Source: Niastella soli (lineage in GTDB: Bacteria; Bacteroidota; Bacteroidia; Chitinophagales; Chitinophagaceae). Taken from it: a DNA stretch of 64,000 bases. The stretch's first letter is position 1; each line of letters opens with the position of its first letter. The notes under the pieces were generated by a model. It ran no database searches, was not told the DNA's origin, and was given only the letters and a program-made list of their open reading frames with translations. Below, piece by piece: positions 16,937 to 25,007 of the stretch. The translations under genes and the position numbers were made by a program. The stretch covers positions 124,001 through 188,000 of the forward strand of contig NZ_JAGHKO010000017.1 in assembly GCF_017742245.1 (NCBI RefSeq). The letters are read 5' to 3'.

Positions 16937-18379
16937 CTAGAATTTGTATGATACTGTGTTAGAGAAATAAAACTCATTCCGGGAAAGACCGGTGGCTTTC
17001 ACAAAGGCTCCGGTGATAAAATAAGCCGATTCAACACTGATATCGATATGGCGGTTAATCTGACCCGTGACTGTATGTCCGGGTTGCGCGCCAATAAAAC
17101 GATCATTAGCTATTTCACCTCTTCTTTCCAGGATCCTGGGTTGAATATAGATCCCATCCTGCAGTGACGATCGCCAGAACCAATCGCAATCAGCCAGCAC
17201 TTCCCATTTTTTCCATACCTGAAGGGTAACGGATGGATGCACATCCATCAGGTTCATAGGTGTCATCATTCTAAGCGGCCCGAAATAGTTGGGATTGGGA
17301 TAGAGCGGGTTAAATGTCTGCAGCCTGTCATCGTTGTACTTCCTGTCACCACTCGTATAGTCGAATTTTATTCCAATGTCCTTTACTAATTTAACCCGCC
17401 GCTGATCCCTGTAATGGTAATCGAATTCAAGCGCAAAGGCAGAGGTGTTTTTCGTTTTACCATTTATATAGAGCCTCCCGAACTGATAAATAGCTTCTGT
17501 ATTAAAATAGAATACCGAGCCTATATTGCCGTATCTCCTGACTCCGAGGCTATGCCTGTTCTCCCTGCCCTTTCCGTCGTTGTAAACAGAATTACCCGAA
17601 TGAAATCCTATATAATAAAGATCATCACCTCCTTTGAACTTTTTGTCGGGGAGCGACAAATAGGACCCCCATAATAAAGTACCTTTAAAAGAACTGTTGT
17701 CGAAAGCCTTCGGGGAAGTAGTAACTTCGCTTCCATAGAATGCATCGATCTTTATCCTTTCCCGGCGGTACATCACTCTGGCTGCATCAAAACTCCGCCT
17801 GATGTTAGGCGTTTCACGGGAAGAGATCATTCTGAGCGATCCGTATTGCATTTCCTGTCTTCCGATGCGCAGTGTTAGTTTTTCCTGGTCGCCATCGGGG
17901 AGTCGCATATCTAAAAAACCCTGGTGAAAGTCTGCATCATCATCTTCCGTAATAACAGGCCGTGTTATTCTCGTGGTATGACCATGATATAGTTCTCCGT
18001 ATAACCTTACATATTTTCCTATTTCCAGATCGGTATAGAATGCAATACGCTGACTATAGCTACCGGCCTTATCATCTCTCGTTTCACCCCACTTTGTGTT
18101 GCGGAAAAATTCATAACGCGGTCTGATCTGTCCGCCCAGAGATAAAAAAATGCCATGTACCGAATTCAACGGTATATATTTGACGGGGTCCCAGAAGTCT
18201 TTTTTATATTCTGATCGCCTGGATAGATACCCATAGTTCTCATCTTCACGAAATAAGCGGAATGAAGGCTGTTCCTTTAATGCATCCGGCTTTTTTTCTG
18301 AGATCGTCTGTTGTGCCTGGGCATGTACATACCGGGAACAAAACAGCAAGGCTGATAACAGTAATGTGATCCTTTTCAT
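16937..18379 (-). CDS. outer-membrane porin, alginate-export-type
   Basis: The 480-residue product has a signal peptide (MKRITLLLSALLFCSRYVHA) and then an all-beta sequence with alternating aromatic residues. It ends in phenylalanine (NTVSYKF), as expected for an outer-membrane beta-barrel. The segments SLGGQIRPRYEFFRN and LRIGRQEMQYGSLRMIS match the alginate_exp (PF13372) family, which are specific or general porins. It likely imports the substrate of the operon in which it sits, 10 bp downstream of the lipoprotein hydrolase and 4 bp upstream of the decayed MBL hydrolase. The transported compound is not apparent. Confidence 0.82.
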   Translation of the reverse strand: MKRITLLLSALLFCSRYVHAQAQQTISEKKPDALKEQPSFRLFREDENYGYLSRRSEYKKDFWDPVKYIPLNSVHGIFLSLGGQIRPRYEFFRNTKWGETRDDKAGSYSQRIAFYTDLEIGKYVRLYGELYHGHTTRITRPVITEDDDADFHQGFLDMRLPDGDQEKLTLRIGRQEMQYGSLRMISSRETPNIRRSFDAARVMYRRERIKIDAFYGSEVTTSPKAFDNSSFKGTLLWGSYLSLPDKKFKGGDDLYYIGFHSGNSVYNDGKGRENRHSLGVRRYGNIGSVFYFNTEAIYQFGRLYINGKTKNTSAFALEFDYHYRDQRRVKLVKDIGIKFDYTSGDRKYNDDRLQTFNPLYPNPNYFGPLRMMTPMNLMDVHPSVTLQVWKKWEVLADCDWFWRSSLQDGIYIQPRILERRGEIANDRFIGAQPGHTVTGQINRHIDISVESAYFITGAFVKATGLSRNEFYFSNTVSYKF

Positions 18380-18389
18380 ATTTTTTCCA

Positions 18390-19202
18390 TTACTGACTTA
18401 TAGTAAGCAATAGCCTGGTTACTTCATCGGGCTGGGAAAGAAATGGACAATGGCCGGTATTTATTGAATATAGTTTTGTGATATTAGCGGCTGCAACCAT
18501 CTGGTCCTGAAGATCGGCGCCGATTGCATGGTCCATCAGTGTATGTATATAATATTTATCGACTTTGCCGAAATTTGCCGCCGTCAATGTCACTTTATTT
18601 GTAAAAGGAATAGCAGGTTCGGCCCTGTACCTGTCCAATACCAGTTGTTGAACAACCTTAGGCGCATCCTGGCAAAAAATAGAAACAATACTATCATGTG
18701 CTACATCAAGTGTCAGCTGATCTTTGGAAGGGATCAGGTTTGGCCCCAGGTGCGACTGTTTGTCTTGTAAAGCAAGGTCAAGCAGAGATTGACCGTTGGA
18801 AGGCACAAATGCCCCGATGTAAATAAGCTTTTGAATTCGTTCAGGTATTTTTTCTGCTACTGACGAAACTACCACCCCACCCATACTATGGCCCACCAGA
18901 ATCACTTTACCTTTTATGCCATTGATCGCCGCAATAACGGTTTTTGCATAAAGATCAACAGACACCGTTGCAGGCGAGGTAGTATCATTGCCATGTGCAG
19001 GCAATTCAACAACCACTACTTTCTGCCCTTTTAATTCCAGTTCTTTTTTTACAGCCTCCCAAACATATGACGCCTGCCATGCACCATGAACAAGAACAAA
19101 TGTCTTCGTATTGTAGAATGGGTTGTCATCTTTCACTGAACAGCCGGCAATGCAACAACCAATTAAGATGGTCAGCATCAGGCATATTGTCGCTTTTTTC
19201 AT
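18390..19202 (-). CDS. alpha/beta hydrolase lipoprotein (methylesterase-like)
   Basis: With the ATG at 19202 (MKKATICLMLTILIGCC) the product is 270 residues and has a lipoprotein signal with the lipobox cysteine in IAGCSV. An ATG 87 bp upstream gives an unnatural N-terminus. The fold shows LVHGAWQASYVWEAV, nucleophile Ser in VGHSMGG and catalytic His in NTGHCPFLSQPDEV. This is the pattern of the EstC/methylesterase-like branch, whose members cleave small esters. It is probably envelope-anchored. It is the first gene of the minus-strand operon running to 14351, so it may release a substrate that the porin and downstream oxidoreductase handle. Confidence 0.84.
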   Translation of the reverse strand: MKKATICLMLTILIGCCIAGCSVKDDNPFYNTKTFVLVHGAWQASYVWEAVKKELELKGQKVVVVELPAHGNDTTSPATVSVDLYAKTVIAAINGIKGKVILVGHSMGGVVVSSVAEKIPERIQKLIYIGAFVPSNGQSLLDLALQDKQSHLGPNLIPSKDQLTLDVAHDSIVSIFCQDAPKVVQQLVLDRYRAEPAIPFTNKVTLTAANFGKVDKYYIHTLMDHAIGADLQDQMVAAANITKLYSINTGHCPFLSQPDEVTRLLLTISQ

Positions 19203-19443
19203 ATTACTTTTTAAAAAGGTGAACGAAACATGTTTACAAATGAAGGCTACAAAGTTGCCGTTGTGGAGTGGCTGCTTCAATGGAAACATTACAGCTTATA
19301 ATGCATAAATCATAGATGACCTGTTTCAGACAACCGGTCTTATATTGATTTATACAATAACATCCTTCATGGAGACATTTTCTGCTATCACTTGTTTTTT
19401 AAATTTTGCTACGTAAGATTTCCTCCCAACCAAACCTGGATAT

Positions 19444-20010
19444 ATGAGTATGCTTAAACCATCATTCAACATAAAATACGATCACTTTTACGGCTATCCA
19501 GCTTCTGATATAGAATTGGTTCAATATGGAGATTTTCAATGCAGGGATTGCGTGAAAGTTTACTCTGATATAAAATTGTTACAGGACATAATGGGTCATA
19601 AGTTAAAATTTGTTTTCAGGCATTTTCCCCGGCCTAATGTCAATCCTCTTTCGCTTGAAGCGGCCATTGCAGCGGAAACGGCTTCATTACAGGATAAATT
19701 CTGGTATATGCACGATATTCTTTATGAAAATCATGGAAGTTTTACACGTTCTGCCCTGGTACAATTTGCAAAAGATATTGAACTGGACATGCTTCTTTAT
19801 GAATTGCAGAGAGAAGACAAAAAAGTGTTTCGAAAAGTTATAGGTGATTTTGAGAGTGGCGTAAAAAGCGGCGTCAACATCACTCCTGCCTTTTTTATAA
19901 ATGGCATGCGGTATAATGGGCCAAACGACTTTGATAGCTTATATAGTACCTGTAAACTTATATGTGCAGAAAACAGAAACAATAACAATTTCCTCAATTC
20001 AAAATCGTAA
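19444..20010 (+). CDS. DsbA-family thioredoxin-fold protein
   Basis: The 188-residue protein has a thioredoxin fold of the DsbA/Thioredoxin_4 type. The redox motif is CRDC (Cys33, Cys36) in YGDFQCRDCVKVY, an all-helical insertion follows, and the cis-proline loop reads NITPAFFING. No signal peptide is visible, so it is probably a cytoplasmic oxidoreductase similar to those paired with NhaA in other bacteria. It is followed 7 bp later by a small protein on the same strand, suggesting a short operon. It is divergent from the hydrolase operon starting at 19202. Confidence 0.83.
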   Translation: MSMLKPSFNIKYDHFYGYPASDIELVQYGDFQCRDCVKVYSDIKLLQDIMGHKLKFVFRHFPRPNVNPLSLEAAIAAETASLQDKFWYMHDILYENHGSFTRSALVQFAKDIELDMLLYELQREDKKVFRKVIGDFESGVKSGVNITPAFFINGMRYNGPNDFDSLYSTCKLICAENRNNNNFLNSKS

Positions 20011-20017
20011 ACATATT

Positions 20018-20365
20018 ATGGAACTTTCAACCAGGCCAAATATTGTTGATATTGTTATCGACCTCCATTCCAGGGGATTTACTTTTGATTATGGCCTCTC
20101 CCAAAATGAGCTTTTTTGTTCGCAGAATAAATCCAGGTTAAAAGCAAGCGAGTTTGATATACGCGAGATGTATTACTTTCGGAGTGATACAGAACATTTC
20201 TATGAAAAAATGGTATACGCCATTGACGCCCCGGATTACTATATAAAAGGTATTCTGGTTATTTCAGAAAAAATGCACAAATGCATTTTCCCTGAAATAA
20301 TACAAAATAAGTTGCAAGAATATGTGTCAAAAAAAAGAATAATGTTTATTAATGATATTCTATAA
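20018..20365 (+). CDS. small conserved Bacteroidota protein
   Basis: The ATG at 20018 (MELSTRPNIVDIVIDL) gives 115 residues. It resembles a small Bacteroidota family often labelled, without support, as phosphoribosylpyrophosphate synthetase. Shared features are the L..RGFT.D start, a DIREMYYFRSDTE-type strand and a VYAID...KGILV strand. The protein has no catalytic motif of PRPP synthetase. It follows the DsbA-like gene by 7 bp and probably shares its transcript. The function is unknown. Confidence 0.65.
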   Translation: MELSTRPNIVDIVIDLHSRGFTFDYGLSQNELFCSQNKSRLKASEFDIREMYYFRSDTEHFYEKMVYAIDAPDYYIKGILVISEKMHKCIFPEIIQNKLQEYVSKKRIMFINDIL

Positions 20366-20426
20366 TCCTCATCAACAACGAAGGATTTATCAAGGCAAGA
20401 CCTGCATGGCAAAGAACGAGGGGGGA

Positions 20427-20726
20427 ATGAAAACTATTCCCGTTACTTTCCAATTATCCATTTTCAAATCAAATAACATGAAACAGCTTCTTTATGAAAG
20501 GTCAAGAGATTTTTCAACCAGGAAAGTTTCTGTAGAGTTGGCCATTCGGATATTAAACCGAAATGGAATTCAGGTAAACAAGGAAAACGCACAAATAATA
20601 TTAGATTTCCTGTATCGCATTGCAAAAACATTTAAAACCCAGCAGAAATATGATTCCTGCAAACCTGAACCTAAGAAAGAAATCGAACCCCTGGACTCAG
20701 CCTTACTATTGAGTCCTATGCATTAA
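20427..20726 (+). CDS. small helical protein, mobile-element-associated family
   Basis: The product is helical, with a core reading VELAIRILNRNGIQVNKENAQIILDFLYRIAKTF. Such proteins are common in Bacteroidota, often on conjugative elements, and are misannotated as PTS subunit IIBC. In-frame starts exist at 20406, 20427 and 20478; the conserved part begins after the last, so the start is uncertain. No function is established. It lies before the repeat at 20828, at the edge of the less conserved region. Confidence 0.55.
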   Translation: MKTIPVTFQLSIFKSNNMKQLLYERSRDFSTRKVSVELAIRILNRNGIQVNKENAQIILDFLYRIAKTFKTQQKYDSCKPEPKKEIEPLDSALLLSPMH

Positions 20727-20827
20727 TAGCCAGAAAAAAATCGTTCTCGAAAAAAACTCGAACCCCGATTTTACATCCAAAAAGGTGAGATAAATTATAG
20801 ACAATCAGGAGCTTGCTTAAACAAAAA

Positions 20828-20887
20828 AAGCGAATGATCATAGCTGACCATTCGCTTAAGTGGAGTCCGCCGGCAGAATGTCGAACC
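20828..20887 (+). repeat. terminator hairpin plus degenerate tmRNA/tRNA-3'-end-like tail, copy 2
   Basis: A hairpin (AAGCGAATG 20828-20836, CATTCGCTT 20849-20857) is followed by GTGGAGTCCGCCGG and, after a few bases, TGTCGAACC. The tail is almost identical to that at 23754 although the hairpin sequence differs. It resembles the reverse complement of a tRNA/tmRNA T-arm plus acceptor strand, but no complete RNA gene is present. The flanks 20727-20827 and 20888-21045 hold nothing else I can identify. Confidence 0.6.
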
Positions 20888-21045
20888 AATTAAAAGAATT
20901 ATTTAATCGTATACACCTTGTTCAACAATTAGTAGATAAATTTTATGCATATAACAGTACTCACTTATCGTTAGGTAAATAGACTTAAATTATGTTAGCA
21001 ATCAAATCATCTATAAAGGGTTTTGTTGGTAAATATTGAAGCTAC

Positions 21046-21333
21046 TTACCAAAATTTCCACCAGGGTTTATATCCTAAATTTCGTAAACCAATTTTCAAT
21101 GCGGATCTTACATAAGGATCATCATCTAAATTATTTTTGGGATATTTAGCACCTGTAGATTTTAATTGTGCCCGAAAAAGTCCAATTTTGATAAGCTCAA
21201 ATATCGATTCTGCATAATCTTCAGAGATTTGAAATTCTGTTTGAACGATTTCTATTACCTTTTCTTCCTCGTCTACTCCAATGTCCCAAAGGTTTATAAT
21301 TCTTTCAACAATATTGTCTGGGTTTATTTTCAT
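21046..21333 (-). CDS. hypothetical protein (95 aa)
   Basis: This soluble, acidic, helical 95-residue protein ends in an aromatic tail (YKPWWKFW). I do not recognise the family. Length, acidity and position with other small same-strand genes recall immunity proteins of polymorphic toxin systems, but no toxin gene is visible in the window. The start is the ATG at 21333. Confidence 0.5.
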   Translation of the reverse strand: MKINPDNIVERIINLWDIGVDEEEKVIEIVQTEFQISEDYAESIFELIKIGLFRAQLKSTGAKYPKNNLDDDPYVRSALKIGLRNLGYKPWWKFW

Positions 21334-21381
21334 TATTTACTGATATTAACATTTTAAAATCTTCATCGGCTTCCTTTTCCA

Positions 21382-22086
21382 TCATGCCATTCGTTCAAAT
21401 ACATAAAGCGTTGCCGATACCTTTTCTGCAAATTTCTTATCCTTGCCTTCATAGTGAAAAAATCCAGCTTCAAACACAGTTGAATTTTTCTTTATCCAGT
21501 CGATTATTTTTTTAATTGTTTCGTCGTTCAACACCTTGAATTCTTTCCTTTTGCCGGTCAGGTCGTTGTAATAATCATAAACCAATTCAACGAAGTTGTT
21601 GAAACTATTGTCATCAAAGCTTATTGTCCAGCAGTTAAGTAATTTATCTATGTCGTGTGTTAATTTGCAGATTTCAACAAATGTTACTTTGTCAAAACGG
21701 GAACTGTTCTTTACTAAATCTGGCCACCAGGCTAGTAAAAACGAGACTATGGCATCTTTCTCATTTTCCGGCCAATTTTTCCATTGGCCATATTCAAGTT
21801 TACCTAATACAATGAATGTGTCAACTATAAAACCTGTAGTTGCCATCAGTTCAAAAATTCTTGGTAAATAATGCTTATAATCTTCCGTATCACCCCAAGT
21901 GGTCATTGCTTTGCGTGCATATCTAGCAAGGTCATCTTCTTCAAGCTGCTTTAATGGCTTTGAATGAATTATTTCTTTGTCAGCCGCAGAAACACAACAC
22001 GGGCATCCTTCCATTGTTGGCTTACATGGATAAATGGCAAATGTTTGATATAGCTTCTCAATTGCTGATCTTAATTCTTCTGTCAT
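21382..22086 (-). CDS. hypothetical protein (234 aa) with CPCC motif
   Basis: The 234-residue soluble protein has an N-terminal CKPTMEGCPCC cysteine cluster (around residues 16-27), which could bind a metal. A helical body rich in Trp follows (SFLLAWWPDL). I recall no functional assignment for this type, though similar proteins occur near SMI1-like genes. It lies 44 bp downstream of the SMI1/KNR4-like gene on the same strand and may be co-expressed with it. Confidence 0.55.
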   Translation of the reverse strand: MTEELRSAIEKLYQTFAIYPCKPTMEGCPCCVSAADKEIIHSKPLKQLEEDDLARYARKAMTTWGDTEDYKHYLPRIFELMATTGFIVDTFIVLGKLEYGQWKNWPENEKDAIVSFLLAWWPDLVKNSSRFDKVTFVEICKLTHDIDKLLNCWTISFDDNSFNNFVELVYDYYNDLTGKRKEFKVLNDETIKKIIDWIKKNSTVFEAGFFHYEGKDKKFAEKVSATLYVFERMA

Positions 22087-22130
22087 GATACTGTATTGCC
22101 TTATGGACTCCGTTTATGTACTTAAAATAT

Positions 22131-23033
22131 CTAAAAGCTATTAAATGTTTTTGGATTGTTATCCTTATCATCAGGCAAATTTGCCTTAACAATCGGCTGT
22201 CTAATGGAGTTATCTTTTTGGGGATACTCCAGACCAAAACTATACCAACCAGAACTCCAATACATGATCATTTCTTTCCAGAACGGGATATCTCTTTCTT
22301 TAGATAAAGTATATTCCTGTTCATATATTTCTTTTATTTTTTTATTGGATTCAGAATAAAAACATTCATCTTCTTCATCATATACCGATTCCCAAAGCCC
22401 CAGGTGATCTTCAAGTTCATGCAACAAGTAATGGCGGAAATTCCATCCATACACAATTATATCGGAGCCCCATACCGAAAGCACTGGTTTATCTTTAAGG
22501 TCTGGATCACTTACTGAAAACCGATGCCCTCGAACTGGAAGTAACCGGGGTGTTTTATTAAACCACGATAAAAAAATGCTTGTTTTATCTTCATCCGTTT
22601 GAGGGCATGGTCCCCAGGATTGTAACCAAACGCCATTTACGCCTAAAACATCCTGTAATATGGTTCTATATGGCCATTCAAATCTTTCCTTTATTTCTGT
22701 TTCATCTTCTAACCAGTTATAGAAGAATGGACGTTTTTCAGTTATTATTGGGGAATTTTCATCAAAAGATTCTTTATACATTATTTCTTCTTTCCTATCA
22801 ATTGCATGCAGAATTCTTAAAAACGCTCGGTGCTCCTGGTTAAACTTGATCGAATACTTTTTCTCAATATCATCAATTTCATTTTCACTCAAGCCTATCC
22901 ATTTAGCGTCATGCAGCCATTCTGTACCAGGTTCATTATCTTCATCGTCTTCAGACTCCTTAGCCCAGAAAGATTCTGTCGTTTCTTTTACCCAGTATAA
23001 AAAGTCGGTGTAATCTTCAGGAATTTGATTCAT
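22131..23033 (-). CDS. SMI1/KNR4-like protein (putative immunity type)
   Basis: The 300-residue acidic protein contains an SMI1/KNR4-like segment near the N-terminus (WIGLSENEIDDIEKKYSIKF, then FLRILHAID). This fold is widely used by bacterial immunity proteins that neutralise polymorphic or contact-dependent toxins. The rest is aromatic-rich and lacks catalytic motifs. No cognate toxin is in the window, so it may be an orphan immunity gene or have another role. It heads a minus-strand run of three small genes. Start ATG at 23033. Confidence 0.6.
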   Translation of the reverse strand: MNQIPEDYTDFLYWVKETTESFWAKESEDDEDNEPGTEWLHDAKWIGLSENEIDDIEKKYSIKFNQEHRAFLRILHAIDRKEEIMYKESFDENSPIITEKRPFFYNWLEDETEIKERFEWPYRTILQDVLGVNGVWLQSWGPCPQTDEDKTSIFLSWFNKTPRLLPVRGHRFSVSDPDLKDKPVLSVWGSDIIVYGWNFRHYLLHELEDHLGLWESVYDEEDECFYSESNKKIKEIYEQEYTLSKERDIPFWKEMIMYWSSGWYSFGLEYPQKDNSIRQPIVKANLPDDKDNNPKTFNSF

Positions 23034-23133
23034 TTACTTTGTATTGATTTATTTCAGTCTCCGGTGCTTAAATGTAAAATATTCAGCCTCTATTTCACCC
23101 AAACCTGTACGCATCAGCGTTTGTCCTGAGTTA

Positions 23134-23415
23134 TTAGTCATCTTCTTCCAGCCATTTTGGTATCCCATACTTTGCAGCCATCTCCTTAAAATATTCTGAG
23201 TTCTTGAACTTTTGCTTTTCTTCTTTAATAAGATTCAAAGCTTCTTCTTTTTTATCCCAGTTTTGGAAGCATTGCAAATGGAAGCCGCAGTCAAAATATT
23301 TGTATAAAGGATGGATTGTGTTAGATATTGCAGGCAAGCCTTTCACTTGTTCGCCAGGCATAAGAAGCTGACCGCAAAGGGCACACGTTGATTGACCTAA
23401 AAATATTAATGCCAT
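23134..23415 (-). CDS. small zinc-ribbon-like protein (93 aa)
   Basis: The product has Cys pairs CALC near the N-terminus (residues 11-14) and a later C-x3-H-x2-C arrangement (CGFHLQC), consistent with binding one zinc ion in a RING- or ribbon-like fold. The C-terminal half is charged and helical. The function is unknown. It lies upstream of the SMI1-like gene on the same strand, 100 bp away. Confidence 0.55.
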   Translation of the reverse strand: MALIFLGQSTCALCGQLLMPGEQVKGLPAISNTIHPLYKYFDCGFHLQCFQNWDKKEEALNLIKEEKQKFKNSEYFKEMAAKYGIPKWLEEDD

Positions 23416-23709
23416 AGGAAGTGGTAATTAAACTCAAAATCGGACTTATTAAGCCCAATAATACTCAAATTTGAGCCAGAAATACAGTTGAATATATCTG
23501 AATCGGAACTATCAAAGATATTTAGGTATCGTTCCAGGAAATCCGAAATATTAGACGGGAAGGAGAAATTAAGCCTGGCAATAATCGGATAACGTTATGT
23601 AGTACGAAACATACCTGCAGAGATTTATATACATGCGACCTAGCGGACTCGAACCAATAATTAATTCATTTTACAGGAGTAAAATATATACATAAAAGCA
23701 ATTCGAATT

Positions 23710-23782
23710 CCTAAAACGCAAAAACCCGCTGCCAGAGCGGGTTTTATAACTTCGTGGAGTCCGCCGGCAGATTGTCGAACCA
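23710..23782 (+). repeat. terminator hairpin plus degenerate tmRNA/tRNA-3'-end-like tail, copy 3; possible old attachment site
   Basis: The hairpin AAAACCCGCT (721-730 of this kb) / AGCGGGTTTT (736-745) matches copy 1, and the tail GTGGAGTCCGCCGG...TGTCGAACC matches copy 2. It marks the left side of the AT-rich island. It shares GTGGAGTC and CGAACC with the reverse strand of the tmRNA 3' end at 47412. Confidence 0.6.
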
Positions 23783-23829
23783 AACAAAGACACTGCTTCT
23801 ACGCATTTTTCAACTTAAGTCATTAGCAG

Positions 23830-24250
23830 ACAAACATTTGCCAAAAAAAGAAGAAGGGTAATCTATCAATATGATATAGTCACATTTCTTTATCTCCGTG
23901 GAATTAACTCTATTCAGCGTAAAATTGCTAAACAAGATGGGAATGTTCTTGCTCCCATTAGCGGCCGATCACCTTTAGGTGGACATATTGGTAATACCCT
24001 TTAGTCGTGATGGAACTTATTCTCATCCATATCCGCTTATCATATCATGTAAATACACCTGTCAAGATCGCTTTTCCCGATATTCTATTTGGGGCGAGAG
24101 ATAAATACAATGATCTGCAACCCATGAAAATTTGAGAACAGTATTTAGCAGGATCAGCTGGCCAAGCCAATTGGCACCTGTTAGATCGATCAAACTATAT
24201 AATATCTAAACCATCACTTGAAAATTGGCAGCGCATAAAGCATATTTAAC
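23830..24250 (+). pseudogene. decayed coding sequence, unidentified
   Basis: Readable fragments occur on the plus strand with frameshifts and stops between them, for example INSIQRKIAKQDGNVLAPIS followed by GRSPLGGHIGNTL, then SRDGTYSHPYPLI, then KIAFPDILFGARDKYNDLQP. They look protein-like but I cannot assign a family. The stretch 23416-24408 otherwise holds only the repeat copy at 23710. Confidence 0.35.
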
Positions 24251-24408
24251 TAATAATCAATTATATAAACTACCAAAAGAGAAAAGATGTCCAAAAATAT
24301 GACGGCAATAATAAAACGTATAATCCCATACAACGTCATCATAAATAATAAATTTTGACTACACCCAATAATATTCATTAATTTTGAAATGATTACAACT
24401 TCTTGTCA

Positions 24409-24987
24409 ATGGATAGACTTAATAAGTATGCAGATATTTTTTTTGGCTATACCCCACGATTTCAGATAAACGATTCTGACAATGGTGAATACGCCATCCT
24501 TCAACCCAGGGATATTAACCCATTAGTCAATTCCTTTTTTTTTGATATGGCGACGAGAATCGACGGAAATATTGGGGGTAAATATCTCCTGCTTAAAGGA
24601 GACCTTTTGATTCTTGCCAAAGGAAAAAACACGCCAGTCATGGTAATTAATGATGACTTGCCGCATATAATTGCGAGCTCTGCATTTGTAATAATCCGAA
24701 CGACCTCAGGAAAGCTAGATCCTTATTTCCTAGCCTGGTATCTGCAACAGGAAGCCACCCAAACATATTTGTTATCCAGGAAAGCCGGCACAACGGTATT
24801 GAACCTTCCCATTAAGGTTATTCAAGAACTTCAGATACCAATTCCTAAAAATGAAGAACAGTTCATTTTAGGAGAATTATATCGGGAAAGAATCAAATTA
24901 CGGTCAATACAACAAGAGCTTATTGAAAAAGAAAGTCGTTTAATGGATATACATTTTTTGCAATTTCTAAAACGATACACTGCTTGA
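24409..24987 (+). CDS. half-size type I restriction specificity subunit (HsdS-like)
   Basis: From the ATG at 24409 the product is 192 residues, a single target-recognition domain (DIFFGYTPRF, YAILQPRDINP, LLLKGDLLILAKGKN) followed by the conserved helical region (PIPKNEEQFILGELYRERI). Full HsdS has two such halves in about 400 residues. A half-subunit could work as a dimer reading a palindromic site, or be a truncated leftover. It overlaps the start region of the downstream methylase gene and heads the S-M-R order, which is unusual for type I systems. Confidence 0.72.
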   Translation: MDRLNKYADIFFGYTPRFQINDSDNGEYAILQPRDINPLVNSFFFDMATRIDGNIGGKYLLLKGDLLILAKGKNTPVMVINDDLPHIIASSAFVIIRTTSGKLDPYFLAWYLQQEATQTYLLSRKAGTTVLNLPIKVIQELQIPIPKNEEQFILGELYRERIKLRSIQQELIEKESRLMDIHFLQFLKRYTA

Positions 24988-25007
24988 AACACCTCTCTCA
25001 CAATGAA

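Noticed and set aside
20858-20887. A complete tRNA or tmRNA gene on the minus strand
   Set aside because: Only an acceptor/T-arm-like 3' piece can be made out; no D-arm, anticodon arm or 5' acceptor strand follows.
24283-24363. Short 23-codon frame (MSKNMTAIIKRI...) before the HsdS gene
   Set aside because: It is too short and AT-driven, with no motif to support a leader peptide.
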